From positions 1 to 64,000 of the forward strand of contig NZ_CALIMF010000006.1 in the NCBI RefSeq assembly GCF_938028735.1: a stretch of DNA of 64,000 nt. Reading direction: 5' to 3'. The position numbers were made by a program, and so were the translations under genes. The notes beneath the pieces are model-generated. The model was given only the letters and a program-made list of their open reading frames with translations, was not told the origin of the DNA and ran no database searches. Shown here piece after piece: positions 1 to 9,394 of the stretch (position 1 is the first letter of the stretch; each line of letters opens with the position of its first letter). Source of the stretch: an uncultured Thermanaerothrix sp. GTDB taxonomy: Bacteria > Chloroflexota > Anaerolineae > Anaerolineales > Anaerolineaceae.

Positions 1-318
1 GGCGAAGCCCGTGCCGGCTACCTCCAAGCCTGGAAGGAAGTCCTCCAGTCTAAGCCCGATTTCGAGTCCATCGGTGTCATCAACCCGCCCGGCCAGTGCG
101 CAACCGGCCTCCGCGTCGCCGTCAAATTGCTTCAGGGGAAGCAACTTAAGGACGGCATCCTCAAGGGTGCAGCTGGAAACACCCTTTACGTACCCATCCC
201 AGGAGTTGTGACCAAGGATAACTTTGAGACATACTACGAAATGGTCAAGGACAAAACCGATTGGTACACCCTGGATTCGGTTATGAACGATCTTGAGGTT
301 AGTGCGTTCTTCAAATAG
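1..318 (+). CDS. Sugar ABC transporter substrate-binding protein, C-terminal part
   Basis: This is an open frame from base 1 to a TAG at 316-318; the gene begins before the window. The visible 105 residues read like the C-terminal lobe of a periplasmic-binding-protein-type (RbsB-like, peripl_BP_4) sugar receptor: an alpha/beta pattern with VINPPGQCATGL near the start, a YVPIPGVVTKDN segment and a C-terminal helix ending in AFFK. Its place, 6 bases before a ribose-type ATPase gene and two permease genes, supports the extracellular solute receptor role. The substrate cannot be read from this fragment, though a pentose or related sugar fits the neighbours. The family call rests mostly on context. 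Confidence 0.75.
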   Translation, partial: GEARAGYLQAWKEVLQSKPDFESIGVINPPGQCATGLRVAVKLLQGKQLKDGILKGAAGNTLYVPIPGVVTKDNFETYYEMVKDKTDWYTLDSVMNDLEVSAFFK

Positions 319-324
319 TGCCCT

Positions 325-1824
325 ATGAACAAGGTGTCCCTTTCCGCTCAGCATCTGGTCAAGCATTATGGGGGTGTTGTTGCCCTTGCCGATGGCAACC
401 TTGAGGTTAACGCCGGCGAAGTCATGACCCTGGTAGGGGCCAATGGAAGCGGGAAGAGCACCCTTGGTAAGATCGTGACCGGAGTAGTCGCTCCCGACGG
501 GGGGCGGCTACTCCTCAACGATCGCGAGGTGGTCTTCCGATCTCCCCAGGCAGCCCGTGCGCTTGGCATTGTAGCGGTCTACCAGGAACTCTCTTTAGTA
601 CCCAGAATGACCATCGCAGAGAACATTTGGTTAGGACACGAGCGGCAAGGCGCTGGGGCTATACTTCGTGACACCGAGATGCGCAAAAAGACGCAGGAGC
701 TGCTGGCGCTCTTCGAGGGAACAACCCATAACCACCTAGATCCCGACCTGCCCGTTGCTTCACTTTCTCCGGGTGAAAAACAGATTGTCGAGATTCTTAA
801 AGCGCTCTCGTGGCAGCCTTCCATTCTCTTCCTGGATGAAGCTACCGCCTCTCTTGATTCACGACAGGTAAACCGGCTCTTTGAACTGATCCACGAATGG
901 AAGCGTCAGGGAATGGCCATTGTGTTTATCTCCCATCGCCTAGACGAGATTTATCGCATTGCCGATCGTGTGACGGTGTTGCGTAACGGCCGCACAGTGG
1001 CAATCGCACCTATAAATGAACTCAGCCAGCCAGAACTCATCAATCTGATGATCGAGGGAGGCATAGCAGCCCGCACCAACGGCAAGCAACCTGGCCCTAC
1101 CCAGACCGAAGAGATTCTGAGGGTAGACGCGCTTTCCACAACCACCCTGCGAGGGGTCAGTTTTGTCCTGCGACGCGGTGAGTTGGTAGGGCTGGGTGGT
1201 TTGCAGGGCCAAGGACAAACCGAACTCCTTCTGGCCCTTTTTGGTGCTATTCCCTACACGGGACGTATTTTTCTGCACGGCCAGCCAATAACCTTGCACC
1301 GCCCCCAGGAAGCCATGCGTCACCAGATTGCTTATGTACCTGGCGAACGCAACACCGCTGGACTTCTCCCCATTCAATCCATTCTGGATAACTTGCTCCT
1401 CCCCTCTTGGAAGCAATACGGCTTTCCGCTGCGCATTCGCCAGGCTCAGGAAGATGCCACAAGGGTGACCAATGTGCTTAAGCTGGTTATGGCCGGGCTG
1501 GACGCCCCGGTCAATACCTTAAGCGGCGGCAACGCTCAAAAAGTGGTTCTGGGCAAGTGGCTCTTGCGCCGTCCCAAGATCCTCCTCCTGGATGACCCCA
1601 CCAAAGGGGTAGATGTGGGCACCAAAAGCGAATTTTACAAGATTCTGTCTGAGTTACGCGCTGAAGGGACTTCTATCCTCTTTTACAGCACCGACGACGA
1701 AGAATTACTGGGGTTGTGCGACCGGGTACTGGTTTTACACGATGGCAAAATCACTGCCGATCTCTCGGGCGAGCGACTGGTCCACTCGGAACTGGTTGCC
1801 GCCTCAATGGGCAGCAGTGCCTAG
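325..1824 (+). CDS. Ribose-type sugar ABC transporter, double ATP-binding protein
   Basis: The 499-residue protein has two fused ABC domains, as in RbsA/XylG/MglA. Domain 1 (about residues 5-240) has Walker A GANGSGKST at 38-46, signature LSPGE and Walker B ILFLDEATASLD. Domain 2 (about 260-495) has a degenerate Walker A (GLGGLQGQGQTE), an intact signature LSGGNAQK and Walker B ILLLDDPTKGVD; this asymmetry is normal for the family, where only one site hydrolyses ATP well. It would power uptake through the two permeases that follow. The start lies 6 bases after the receptor gene and the stop 9 bases before the first permease, so this is one operon. Confidence 0.95.
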   Translation: MNKVSLSAQHLVKHYGGVVALADGNLEVNAGEVMTLVGANGSGKSTLGKIVTGVVAPDGGRLLLNDREVVFRSPQAARALGIVAVYQELSLVPRMTIAENIWLGHERQGAGAILRDTEMRKKTQELLALFEGTTHNHLDPDLPVASLSPGEKQIVEILKALSWQPSILFLDEATASLDSRQVNRLFELIHEWKRQGMAIVFISHRLDEIYRIADRVTVLRNGRTVAIAPINELSQPELINLMIEGGIAARTNGKQPGPTQTEEILRVDALSTTTLRGVSFVLRRGELVGLGGLQGQGQTELLLALFGAIPYTGRIFLHGQPITLHRPQEAMRHQIAYVPGERNTAGLLPIQSILDNLLLPSWKQYGFPLRIRQAQEDATRVTNVLKLVMAGLDAPVNTLSGGNAQKVVLGKWLLRRPKILLLDDPTKGVDVGTKSEFYKILSELRAEGTSILFYSTDDEELLGLCDRVLVLHDGKITADLSGERLVHSELVAASMGSSA

Positions 1825-1833
1825 GAGTGGGTC

Positions 1834-2811
1834 ATGAAAGCAGCATTGAATTCGGGTCTGCTTCGCCGCTTAGGGCGTCAGTATTTTCTGTTTTCGCTCC
1901 TTTTGCTGATTCTGGGGGTGATCATCAACGCCAGTTTACAACAAAACTTCTTTAAGCCCATTGCTTTAGTGGGCCTTCTACGCACCTACCTCCCCCTTGT
2001 CTTGCTGGCGGCGGGACAAACTGTGGTGATCATTGGGGGTGGGATTGATTTATCAGTGGGCGCCATTGTGTCCATGGTGAATGTAATTCTGGTCACCCGT
2101 ATGGGCGCCGATGCTACCCAGTCCCAGGTTCTGACGGCATTAGCCTTTGGTATCCTGGCCGGCACCCTAGCGGGTGCACTCAACGGTGCATGTATTGCGT
2201 TCCTGCGGTTTCAGCCCCTAGTCACTACTTTTGCTACCACCTCCATCTTTGCCGGGATTGCCGTTTGGATCTTGCCACGTCCGGGAGGCAGCGTTCCCGA
2301 TTTCTTTATGCAACCCTACCGCAGTGCCCCCTTAGGAGTCACCTTCCCGCTGTGGGTTATTCTGGGAGTGGCTCTGATCTGGTGGTATCTGCGTTCTACA
2401 CGCTTTGGGCGTTATCTTTATGCCGCCGGGGGTGATGCCTACGCTGCTTACATGAGCGCCGTCCCTGTTGAATGGATCAAATTCTTCTCCTACGTCATCT
2501 CCGGTCTCATGGCCGCCCTGAGTGGTGTGTTGTTAACCATGTCCATTGGTACGGGCTCCGCCTTGATCGGGCTGGATATGACCATGCCCTCCATCGTCTC
2601 GGTCGTGCTGGGGGGCACCGCCCTTAGCGGAGGTGCTGGCGGGGTGATCGGTACCATTTTGGGGGTTTTTATCCTTGCAATTATCCGCAACATCATTTCG
2701 TTTGCCAATGTTCCTTCATGGTGGCAAACACTTGTTAATGGCCTGGTGGTCATGTTAATTCTGGCCGGGCCGGGGCTGTGGGCACTTATTCGCGGGAGGC
2801 GTGAGGCATGA
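1834..2811 (+). CDS. Sugar ABC transporter permease 1 (RbsC-like)
   Basis: The 325-residue polytopic membrane protein has about eight to ten hydrophobic stretches. It carries the BPD_transp_2 hallmark near residue 65, where a VIIGGGIDLSVGA segment (the conserved GGIDLSVG motif) follows AAGQTV. A GGAGGVIGT loop near the C terminus is also typical. It should form the membrane channel with the permease encoded next. A GGAG ribosome site sits just before ATG 1834. The last four bases (ATGA) overlap the start of the second permease, implying translational coupling and a heterodimeric pore. Confidence 0.93.
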   Translation: MKAALNSGLLRRLGRQYFLFSLLLLILGVIINASLQQNFFKPIALVGLLRTYLPLVLLAAGQTVVIIGGGIDLSVGAIVSMVNVILVTRMGADATQSQVLTALAFGILAGTLAGALNGACIAFLRFQPLVTTFATTSIFAGIAVWILPRPGGSVPDFFMQPYRSAPLGVTFPLWVILGVALIWWYLRSTRFGRYLYAAGGDAYAAYMSAVPVEWIKFFSYVISGLMAALSGVLLTMSIGTGSALIGLDMTMPSIVSVVLGGTALSGGAGGVIGTILGVFILAIIRNIISFANVPSWWQTLVNGLVVMLILAGPGLWALIRGRREA

Positions 2812-3752
2812 AACGACGCATCAGTCCTACCCTGATCGCGCTGGCTCTGGCGGTTTTCTTGTTCTTTGTGGGCGGCTTGATTCAACCCGGTTTCACTTCT
2901 TTTGAACTGGCCATGAATATCCTACGCTTGGCCGCCTTCCTTGGCATCGTGGCTGCGGGGCAAACGCTGGTAATTATTAGCGGAGGTGAGGGAATTGATC
3001 TTTCTGTAGGCGCCATGGTCACGCTAGGGGCCATCATATCCTATGGTCTGATCAGTAAGCGAGATGACCGGATTCTGATTGGACTCCTGGCGTCACTTGG
3101 CGCAGGGATGATCATCGGTACGTTCAACGGAATTGGTGTAGCTTACTTGCGCATTCCACCCCTGGTCATGACCCTTGGCATGGCCACGGTCATCCAGGGA
3201 CTCATTTTTGCGGTAACCCAGGGTAGCCTGGAAGGAGGGTCAGCCCCCCTCCTCTCCAAGATCACCACCGAACCGCTACTCTTTGGCATTCCCGGGATCC
3301 TTTACATCTGGGCAGCCTTTGCCGGCCTGATGTGGCTACTTCTACAGCGAACTCGCTACGGCAAGAACCTTTTCGCCATCGGCACCAATCGCGTGACCGC
3401 GCGTCTTTCAGGGGTGAATGTCAACGCCACTGTAATTACGACATACATGTTATGCAGTACGCTGGCGTCCTTTGGGGGTTTTATCTTCCTGGGTTATTAC
3501 GAGCGCGTCTTCCTCAACCTGGGTAATCCTTATACCCTCCCCTCTATTGCAGCAGTCGTTATGGGAGGAACTGTGCTTTCAGGGGGAGTTGGGAGTTATT
3601 GGGGCACCATGGCTGGTTCTATCGTTCTGACCCTGATCACCAGCCTGCTTACCACACTACGGATGGAAGAACATCTCCGCCAGATCGTTTACGGTGCCAT
3701 CCTGCTAGTCCTGCTAGCGGCCTATGGTCGCCAACGCGCTTTGCGACAGTAA
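2808..3752 (+). CDS. Sugar ABC transporter permease 2 (RbsC-like)
   Basis: The 314-residue membrane protein is homologous in layout to the preceding permease: an N-terminal membrane helix, AAGQTLVIISGGEGIDLSVGA near residue 48 (the same GIDLSVG signature with a two-residue insertion), further membrane helices and an LSGGVGSYWGT loop near residue 260. Its ATG overlaps the previous stop codon (ATGA at 2808-2811). Two unlike permeases beside one double ATPase indicate a heteromeric importer of the carbohydrate-uptake-2 class. The substrate is unknown. Confidence 0.92.
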   Translation: MKRRISPTLIALALAVFLFFVGGLIQPGFTSFELAMNILRLAAFLGIVAAGQTLVIISGGEGIDLSVGAMVTLGAIISYGLISKRDDRILIGLLASLGAGMIIGTFNGIGVAYLRIPPLVMTLGMATVIQGLIFAVTQGSLEGGSAPLLSKITTEPLLFGIPGILYIWAAFAGLMWLLLQRTRYGKNLFAIGTNRVTARLSGVNVNATVITTYMLCSTLASFGGFIFLGYYERVFLNLGNPYTLPSIAAVVMGGTVLSGGVGSYWGTMAGSIVLTLITSLLTTLRMEEHLRQIVYGAILLVLLAAYGRQRALRQ

Positions 3753-3779
3753 TCTCACATTCGCTCGAGGTTTGTTCCT

Positions 3780-4487
3780 ATGGACTATCCAACCCTCAAC
3801 AGCCAGACCATCACTTATGAGCAACTTGCCAAAACTATTGACCACTCACTCCTTCGTCCCGAATTGACTCGCGCAGAGGTCGTTCAGGGATGCGAACTAG
3901 CAGCCCGTTATCACGTGGCATCAGTCTGCGTCAAACCTTGCCACGTACGCCTGGCCTGGGAGGTACTCAAGGGCAGTGACGTTGCCGTAGGAACAGTGGT
4001 GGGTTTCCCACACGGCTCATCCACCACAGCCATCAAAGTTGCTGAGGCTCTCCAGGCGCTCGAAGATGGCGCCTCTGAACTTGATATGGTGATCAACATC
4101 GGTGAATTGCGCTCAGGCAATGACGATTTTGTGCGCCAGGAGATTCAGGCGGTGGTCGCGGCTGCCAAGGGCCATATTGTCAAAGTGATCCTCGAAAACG
4201 CCTACCTGACCAAAGAGCAAATTGTGCGTGGCTGCCAACTGGTCGAACAGGCAGGGGCGCATTTTGTCAAGACCTCTACTGGTTTTGCACCTAGCGGCGC
4301 AACCGTTGAAGACGTGCGGCTGATGCGCGCTTCAGTGAGTCCTCGCGTGCAAGTCAAAGCGGCAGGAGGCATTCGCACCCTTGAAGCCATCCTTGAAATC
4401 ATAGATGCAGGCGCCACCCGCGTAGGAGCCACGGCCACTGCCGCTATCTTGGATGCTTTCCGTGCCCGCCAAAATTCAATCCAGTAA
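3780..4487 (+). CDS. deoC: Deoxyribose-phosphate aldolase (DeoC family)
   Basis: The 235-residue TIM-barrel protein matches the DeoC family at its usual length. Known DERA active-site positions appear intact: Asp102 in LDMVINIG, Schiff-base Lys164 in VKTSTGF and proton-relay Lys193 in VKAAGGIRT. The family cleaves 2-deoxyribose 5-phosphate to glyceraldehyde 3-phosphate and acetaldehyde. DeoC homologues in sugar clusters can act on other phosphosugars, and no other nucleoside-salvage gene is nearby, so the real substrate may be the imported sugar's product. It is preceded by the importer (27-base gap) and followed by a dehydrogenase. No strong ribosome site is visible before ATG 3780. Confidence 0.9.
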   Translation: MDYPTLNSQTITYEQLAKTIDHSLLRPELTRAEVVQGCELAARYHVASVCVKPCHVRLAWEVLKGSDVAVGTVVGFPHGSSTTAIKVAEALQALEDGASELDMVINIGELRSGNDDFVRQEIQAVVAAAKGHIVKVILENAYLTKEQIVRGCQLVEQAGAHFVKTSTGFAPSGATVEDVRLMRASVSPRVQVKAAGGIRTLEAILEIIDAGATRVGATATAAILDAFRARQNSIQ

Positions 4488-4517
4488 GGCTTGATTCTCA
4501 TCTGGAGGGAAACGAAC

Positions 4518-5684
4518 ATGAGCGAAAGGAAACCGATCAAGGTAGGAGTAGCAGGCGTTGGGTTCATCGGCCCAGCGCACATTGAAGCCTTACGACGCAT
4601 TAATATTCCTGTCATTGGCCTGGTTGCCAGCAACCTGGAAAAGAGCCGCCAAAAAGCAACTGCTTTGGGGATTCCCAAAGCCTATGCTTCTTTTGAGGAG
4701 ATGATCGCTGATCCTGAAATCACGGCAGTCCATTTGGCCACACCCAACTACCTGCATTATCAACAGGCCAAGGCAGCGCTTCTGGCGGGAAAGCACGTTA
4801 TCTGCGACAAACCCCTGGCGATGAACAGCCGGGAATCCGCCGAACTGGTCACATTGGCCCGCGAAAAAGGGTTGGTCAACGCCGTCTGTTTTAACTTGCG
4901 CTTCTATCCCCTGCTTCATCATGCCCGCTCGCTAATCCAACAAGGGGCTTTGGGTGATCTATTTGTCTTGCAAGGGTCCTATTTGCAGGACTGGTTGCTC
5001 TATCCAACCGACTGGAACTGGCGGCTTGAACCTGAGCTGGGGGGAACCCTGCGTGCTGTAGCGGATATCGGGTCACACTGGCTAGACCTCCTCACCTTCT
5101 TGACTGGGCTAAAAGTTAAAGCCGTGTTCGCCGATTTCAAGACCTTTATCCCCGTGCGCAAGAAACCCTCTAAACCTGTCGAAACCTACACAGGCAAGCT
5201 CCTCACCCCAGAAGATTATGTTGATCAGCCCATTTACACCGAAGATTACGCCACCATCCTTCTCCACTACGAAAACGACGTACGTGGAGTGGTGACCGTG
5301 GCTCAAGTCTGTGCCGGACGCAAGAATCGCTTGTATTTTGAAATTGACGGTTCCAGAGCCGCCATGGCCTTCGACTCAGAACGCCCTAACGAACTCTGGT
5401 TAGGTTACCGCGATAAACCCAATGAGGTGCTTCTGAAAGATCCCTCTCTGCTTTCACCTGAAGCTCGTGCGATTGCCTCCTATCCAGGTGGGCACAACGA
5501 GGGATTTCCTGACATTTTCAAGCAACTTTTCAAGAAAATCTACGACTACATCGAACACGGGGATTACACTGCGCCAGCCGATTTTCCCACCTTCCTGGAT
5601 GGGCATTATGAAATGCTAATCGCAGAAGCCATTGAGCGCAGTGCTAAAGAGAGCCGTTGGATTGAAGTTCAGTATGATCTCTAG
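4518..5684 (+). CDS. Gfo/Idh/MocA family NAD(P)-dependent oxidoreductase
   Basis: A protein of 388 residues from ATG 4518. That start is preferred to an in-frame one at 4491 because GGAGGGA lies nine bases ahead of it and the dinucleotide fold begins at once. The N-terminal Rossmann domain has [12 protein letters not shown], then the family hallmark CDKPLA (EKP-type lysine that positions the substrate) near residue 98. The C-terminal alpha/beta domain includes a [12 protein letters not shown] segment with the usual active-site His. Members oxidise or epimerise sugars, inositols and their acids. It sits between deoC and a TIM-barrel isomerase, an arrangement often seen in oxidative sugar breakdown. 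The substrate is unknown. Confidence 0.92.
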   Translation: MSERKPIKVGVAGVGFIGPAHIEALRRINIPVIGLVASNLEKSRQKATALGIPKAYASFEEMIADPEITAVHLATPNYLHYQQAKAALLAGKHVICDKPLAMNSRESAELVTLAREKGLVNAVCFNLRFYPLLHHARSLIQQGALGDLFVLQGSYLQDWLLYPTDWNWRLEPELGGTLRAVADIGSHWLDLLTFLTGLKVKAVFADFKTFIPVRKKPSKPVETYTGKLLTPEDYVDQPIYTEDYATILLHYENDVRGVVTVAQVCAGRKNRLYFEIDGSRAAMAFDSERPNELWLGYRDKPNEVLLKDPSLLSPEARAIASYPGGHNEGFPDIFKQLFKKIYDYIEHGDYTAPADFPTFLDGHYEMLIAEAIERSAKESRWIEVQYDL

Positions 5685-5701
5685 TAAACGAGGAGGTTGC
5701 C

Positions 5702-6616
5702 ATGAAACTCGGACTGTTCAGTGCTGCATTCCCCCAATGGAGTCTAGAGCAATTTCTGGCCTGGTCAGCGGAAAATGACTTTGAAATGGTGGAGATTGCT
5801 TGCTGGCCACCTGGGAAAGCCGAACGCCGCTATGCCGGGGTAACCCACATTGATGTCACGAATCTGACCCCTGCGGCGGCCAAGGAAATTCAGGCGATGT
5901 TGAAGAATTACGGCCTGCAAATCTCTTCCCTGGGATACTATCCCAACCCACTGCATCCCGACCCCGACCATCGCCAAACCGTTATTGAACACCTCAAAAA
6001 AGTTATCCTTGCCGCCGAGATGCTCGAGGTCCCCATCGTGGGTACCTTTATTGGCAAAGATAAGAACAAGACCGTCCCCCAAAACCTGGAGGAGTACGCC
6101 AAGGTTTGGCCGCCTATTGTCAAGTTTGCTCGTGAGCATGGCGTTAAGATCGCCATTGAGAATTGCCCCATGATTTTCACCTATGATGAGTGGCCCGGGG
6201 GTAATAACCTCGCTAGCACACCCGCCATCTGGCGTAAGATGTGGGAGATCATCCCAGATGACAACTTTGGCCTAAACCTTGACCCCTCCCACCTTATCTT
6301 GCAGATGATTGACTACGTGCGGGTGGTCTATGAGTTTAAGGACCGTATTTTCCACGTGCACGCCAAAGATCTGATGATTGATCGCGAGGGCCTTTACAAT
6401 AATGGCGTTCTATCCCAGGGTATGGGCTGGCAAGTTCCGCGCTTACCTGGATTTGGAGAGGTTGATTGGGGTAAATTTATCGGGGCGCTCTATCGAGTTG
6501 GCTACGATTATGTATTGAGCATTGAACATGAGGATCGCGCCTTTGAGGGCACTGAAGATTTGGTGAAGCGCGGATTCTTGATCGCTAGAGATGTACTGCG
6601 GCCATATGTCCATTAA
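5702..6616 (+). CDS. Sugar phosphate isomerase/epimerase (xylose-isomerase-like TIM barrel)
   Basis: The 304-residue AP_endonuc_2-type TIM barrel is at the usual family length. Metal-binding features include IAIENCPM (Glu), NLDPSHL (Asp/His), HVHAKD (His and Asp) and a final SIEHED (Glu), the expected four-sided divalent metal site. A strong site GAGGAGG precedes ATG 5702, 17 bases after the dehydrogenase stop. Gfo/Idh plus AP_endonuc_2 pairs are common in pathways for inositols, keto-sugars and glycosides. Epimerase, isomerase or dehydratase activity cannot be told apart from sequence. It is the last gene before a terminator. Confidence 0.9.
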   Translation: MKLGLFSAAFPQWSLEQFLAWSAENDFEMVEIACWPPGKAERRYAGVTHIDVTNLTPAAAKEIQAMLKNYGLQISSLGYYPNPLHPDPDHRQTVIEHLKKVILAAEMLEVPIVGTFIGKDKNKTVPQNLEEYAKVWPPIVKFAREHGVKIAIENCPMIFTYDEWPGGNNLASTPAIWRKMWEIIPDDNFGLNLDPSHLILQMIDYVRVVYEFKDRIFHVHAKDLMIDREGLYNNGVLSQGMGWQVPRLPGFGEVDWGKFIGALYRVGYDYVLSIEHEDRAFEGTEDLVKRGFLIARDVLRPYVH

Positions 6617-6624
6617 CAAAAATA

Positions 6625-6666
6625 CGGGAGGGGTTTAAAATTGGGCGAACCCCTCCCGCGCTTTTC
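6625..6666 (+). terminator. Rho-independent terminator after the importer operon
   Basis: An 11-bp perfect stem (CGGGAGGGGTT at 6625-6635 with its complement at 6648-6658) encloses a 12-base loop and is followed by a short T-run (CTTTTC). It lies between the isomerase stop and the ROK gene, so the ROK kinase probably has its own transcript or depends on read-through. Confidence 0.85.
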
Positions 6667-6695
6667 ATTCCTGACTTCAAGCAACACAGGCGACT

Positions 6696-7673
6696 ATGAA
6701 AGAATGGTATATTGGCTGTGATCTGGGTGGTACCAATCTTCGTGCGGCGCTGGTAAACGTCACCAACGGCGCCGTTCAACATGCTATTTCGACCCCGACC
6801 CTCGCCCGCGAAGGCCCCAACGCTGTCATCCAACGCATGATTGAACTGTTTGACCGGGTGATTCGCGAAAGCGGCCTTTCTCTTCAGAAGATCGGAGGCA
6901 TTGGCATTGGGGTACCCGGCACAGTGGACATGGAACGGGGCGTTGTATTGTTCCTGCCCAATCTGCCCAGCACATGGCCTAACGTGCCCCTAGCAGAATA
7001 TGTACAAGTCGGCACCACACTGCCAACTGTGATTCTCAATGACGTGCGCGCCATCACCTACGGGGAATGGCGCTTTGGTGCGGGTCAGGGGGTTGATACC
7101 ATGGCCTGCTTTGCTATTGGGACCGGGATAGGCGGCGGCCTGGTGATCAACCGTCAACTCCATCTGGGCTTTGGAGGCACTGCCGGCGAGTTGGGACACA
7201 TCACAGTAGACGTGAACGGTCCCCGTTGTGGATGTGGCAACTATGGGTGCGTAGAGGTCTTCGCCTCTGGCCCAGCGATTGCCGCCATGGGTATGAAAGC
7301 CGTAGCCCAAGGCTGGACTACGCAAATTGGGGCCTTGGTAGATTATGATCTTAACCGCATCACCCCCGAGGTCATTGCCCGCGCTGCCCACAACGGCGAT
7401 GCGGTTGCCCGCGAGATCTTTGAGATTGCAGGAGGCTATATCGGCACTGCCGTGGCTAACGTGGTGGTCGCCGTCAATCCGCAACGGGTTGTCATTGCGG
7501 GTGGGGTAGCCCGGGCTGGTGACCTGCTCCTCGAGCCAATTCGACGCACATTGCATAAGCGTGTCTTTGTGGTTCCCATAGAACGCATTGAGATCGTCCC
7601 CAGTGCTCTGGGAAACAATGCCGGGGTCATCGGCGCGGCTCTATGGGCTTATCAGAGCCAACAAACCGGTTAA
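6696..7673 (+). CDS. ROK family sugar kinase (glucokinase-like)
   Basis: The 325-residue protein has the ROK pattern: ATP phosphate-binding loop DLGGTN at 9-14, GIGVPGTVD near 70-78, catalytic Asp in LNDVRA (Asp116), GTGIGGG, then the zinc site with His168 in GELGHIT and Cys178, Cys180 and Cys185 in CGCGNYGC. There is no N-terminal DNA-binding domain, so this is a kinase rather than a ROK repressor. It would phosphorylate a hexose or amino-hexose. Its place between an importer operon and a GntR-led catabolic operon suggests it phosphorylates the incoming sugar. ATG 6696 has no obvious strong ribosome site. Confidence 0.92.
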   Translation: MKEWYIGCDLGGTNLRAALVNVTNGAVQHAISTPTLAREGPNAVIQRMIELFDRVIRESGLSLQKIGGIGIGVPGTVDMERGVVLFLPNLPSTWPNVPLAEYVQVGTTLPTVILNDVRAITYGEWRFGAGQGVDTMACFAIGTGIGGGLVINRQLHLGFGGTAGELGHITVDVNGPRCGCGNYGCVEVFASGPAIAAMGMKAVAQGWTTQIGALVDYDLNRITPEVIARAAHNGDAVAREIFEIAGGYIGTAVANVVVAVNPQRVVIAGGVARAGDLLLEPIRRTLHKRVFVVPIERIEIVPSALGNNAGVIGAALWAYQSQQTG

Positions 7674-7793
7674 GCGCCTGCGCAAAAACGATGCGCGGTG
7701 CGTCGAAGTATTTGTTCGGACATTCGCACTTAAACACAAAAAAAGACAATTATCCTCTCCGTCAACCTTCGACTATTTGTGAGATTGATAACA

Positions 7794-8561
7794 ATGTCAT
7801 CTCAACCCTCTCATACCTTGAATCCCGATATTCACCCCGCTGATCCGCACAACCCTCTTCCCCTTTACTACCAGGTCTACACCGATCTCAAACGTCTCAT
7901 ACGCACGGGTGTGTTACGCCCAGGTGAATTGCTCCCATCCGAACTCACTCTGTGCGATCTCTACAAAGTGGGACGGCAAACTGTTCGAAGCGCAATATTG
8001 CGCCTGGTTGACGAAGGATGGCTAGAACGTCACCGTGGAGTCGGTACTTACGTATTGGCTCCCCGACACGCACAGCGATTTTTTCTGGATCGTTCCTTCT
8101 CTCAACAAATGGAGGAAATGGGAAGGCGCCCCCACTCGATAGTGCTTAAGCAATCTCTGGGGATTTTAGACGAAAAGGCCCCGGAGCCATTACAACCTAA
8201 AAGAGGATCACCATGTCTCTACCTGACCCGCCTGCGCTTTGGAGATGAAGAGCCCCTAGGTATCCAACACGCCACTATTGTGACCGAGCACTGTCCTGGT
8301 CTTGAGGCCTATGAATTCAATACCCAATCCCTTTATGCAGTGCTTTCGCAACATTATCATCTAATCATTGCTCGCATTACCCATACCTTCAGTGCAGTAT
8401 CGGCCTCCCCCTCCCAAGCCGAACTCCTGCAGATAGTATCTGGAGTTCCCCTACTCCTAGTGAAAACAACTGCTTTTCTTGAGAACGGCGAACCCATCGA
8501 GTACACGCTCAGTTACTACCGCTCTGACCGCTTTGAGTTCACTGTTGTTCATACGCTATGA
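7794..8561 (+). CDS. GntR family regulator, HutC/UTRA type
   Basis: A protein of 255 residues from ATG 7794 (an in-frame GTG at 7779 is possible). The N-terminal winged helix (about 20-95) has the GntR pattern PLYYQVYTDLKRLI, PSELTLCDLY, RQTVRSAILRLVDEGWLERHRG and GVGTYV. The C-terminal UTRA domain (about 100-250) would bind a small ligand, with a typical closing IEYTLSYYRSDRFEF. It heads a run of catabolic genes and probably represses them or the importer in the absence of a sugar intermediate. The operator was not identified. The 105 bases before it show no clear promoter. Confidence 0.92.
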   Translation: MSSQPSHTLNPDIHPADPHNPLPLYYQVYTDLKRLIRTGVLRPGELLPSELTLCDLYKVGRQTVRSAILRLVDEGWLERHRGVGTYVLAPRHAQRFFLDRSFSQQMEEMGRRPHSIVLKQSLGILDEKAPEPLQPKRGSPCLYLTRLRFGDEEPLGIQHATIVTEHCPGLEAYEFNTQSLYAVLSQHYHLIIARITHTFSAVSASPSQAELLQIVSGVPLLLVKTTAFLENGEPIEYTLSYYRSDRFEFTVVHTL

Positions 8562-8596
8562 ACGTGTTCCCCTCCACTCTCGGAAGGAGGTATGCA

Positions 8597-9394
8597 ATGG
8601 ATCCCAGCCGTGCAGCTACCGACTATTTGAACCAGGCTATGCGTATTCTGGAACGCATTCGACAGACTCAGATGGATGCAATCCAGCAAGCAGCCGAGTT
8701 ATGTGCCCAGACCATTGCAAATGACGGGCTGGTCCATCTATTTGGTACTGGCCATTCTCGGATGATGGTGGAAGAAATGTTTCCCCGGCATGGAAGTTTT
8801 CCGGGATTTCATCCCATCGTAGAACTTTCGCTCACCTATCATAATCCCGTCGTTGGTGCTAATGGGCAACGACAAGCCATGTTTTTGGAGCACGTTGAAG
8901 GGCTGGGGCGGGTGATCATGCGCAATTTCGTCTTCGCTCCACCCGATGTTTTTATTATTTTTTCAAACAGCGGTGTCAACGAGGTTGTAGTTGAAGTGGG
9001 ATTGGAGGCTAAGCGTCAGAACATGCCATTAATCGCGGTGGTATCGGTTGAGCATTGCCACGCTGTACGCGCCCTTCACTCTTCGGGAAAAAAGCTAACT
9101 GATATTGCTGACATTGTCATCGATAACTGTACACCCGCGGGTGATGCTATGGTCTGGATCGAGGGACTTGAGGATCCGGTCGGACCGGGTTCAACCATCG
9201 GTGGCGCTGCGGTGGTCAATGCCCTTAAGTGCGCTATTGCCGAGCACTTGACTCAACTGGGTAAACCCCCTTTGGTGTTAACCAGCAGTTATTTTCTGGG
9301 CGAAGAACGCTCACGTCAACGGTTCGAGGATTGCTACGATGACTACCGCGCACGAGTTCAGCGCGTTTACGGACGATGCGGAGGCGAAAAGTGA
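8597..9394 (+). CDS. SIS-domain phosphosugar-binding protein (UPF0309-like)
   Basis: A protein of 265 residues from ATG 8597, chosen because AAGGAGG lies a few bases upstream; an upstream in-frame ATG at 8558 overlaps the regulator's end and lacks such a site. The SIS fold is seen in LFGTGHSRMMVEE near residue 45, FIIFSNSGVNEVVVE near 118 and the GGAAVVNALKCA helix. UPF0309-type proteins bind or isomerise phosphosugars but are poorly characterised. Its last four bases overlap the start of the SDR gene. It probably isomerises a keto- or amino-sugar phosphate here, which is inference. Confidence 0.88.
   Translation: MDPSRAATDYLNQAMRILERIRQTQMDAIQQAAELCAQTIANDGLVHLFGTGHSRMMVEEMFPRHGSFPGFHPIVELSLTYHNPVVGANGQRQAMFLEHVEGLGRVIMRNFVFAPPDVFIIFSNSGVNEVVVEVGLEAKRQNMPLIAVVSVEHCHAVRALHSSGKKLTDIADIVIDNCTPAGDAMVWIEGLEDPVGPGSTIGGAAVVNALKCAIAEHLTQLGKPPLVLTSSYFLGEERSRQRFEDCYDDYRARVQRVYGRCGGEK

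Noticed and set aside
940-1416. Long antisense frame inside the ABC ATPase gene
   Set aside because: It is a mirror of a strongly conserved coding region, with no family features or ribosome site.
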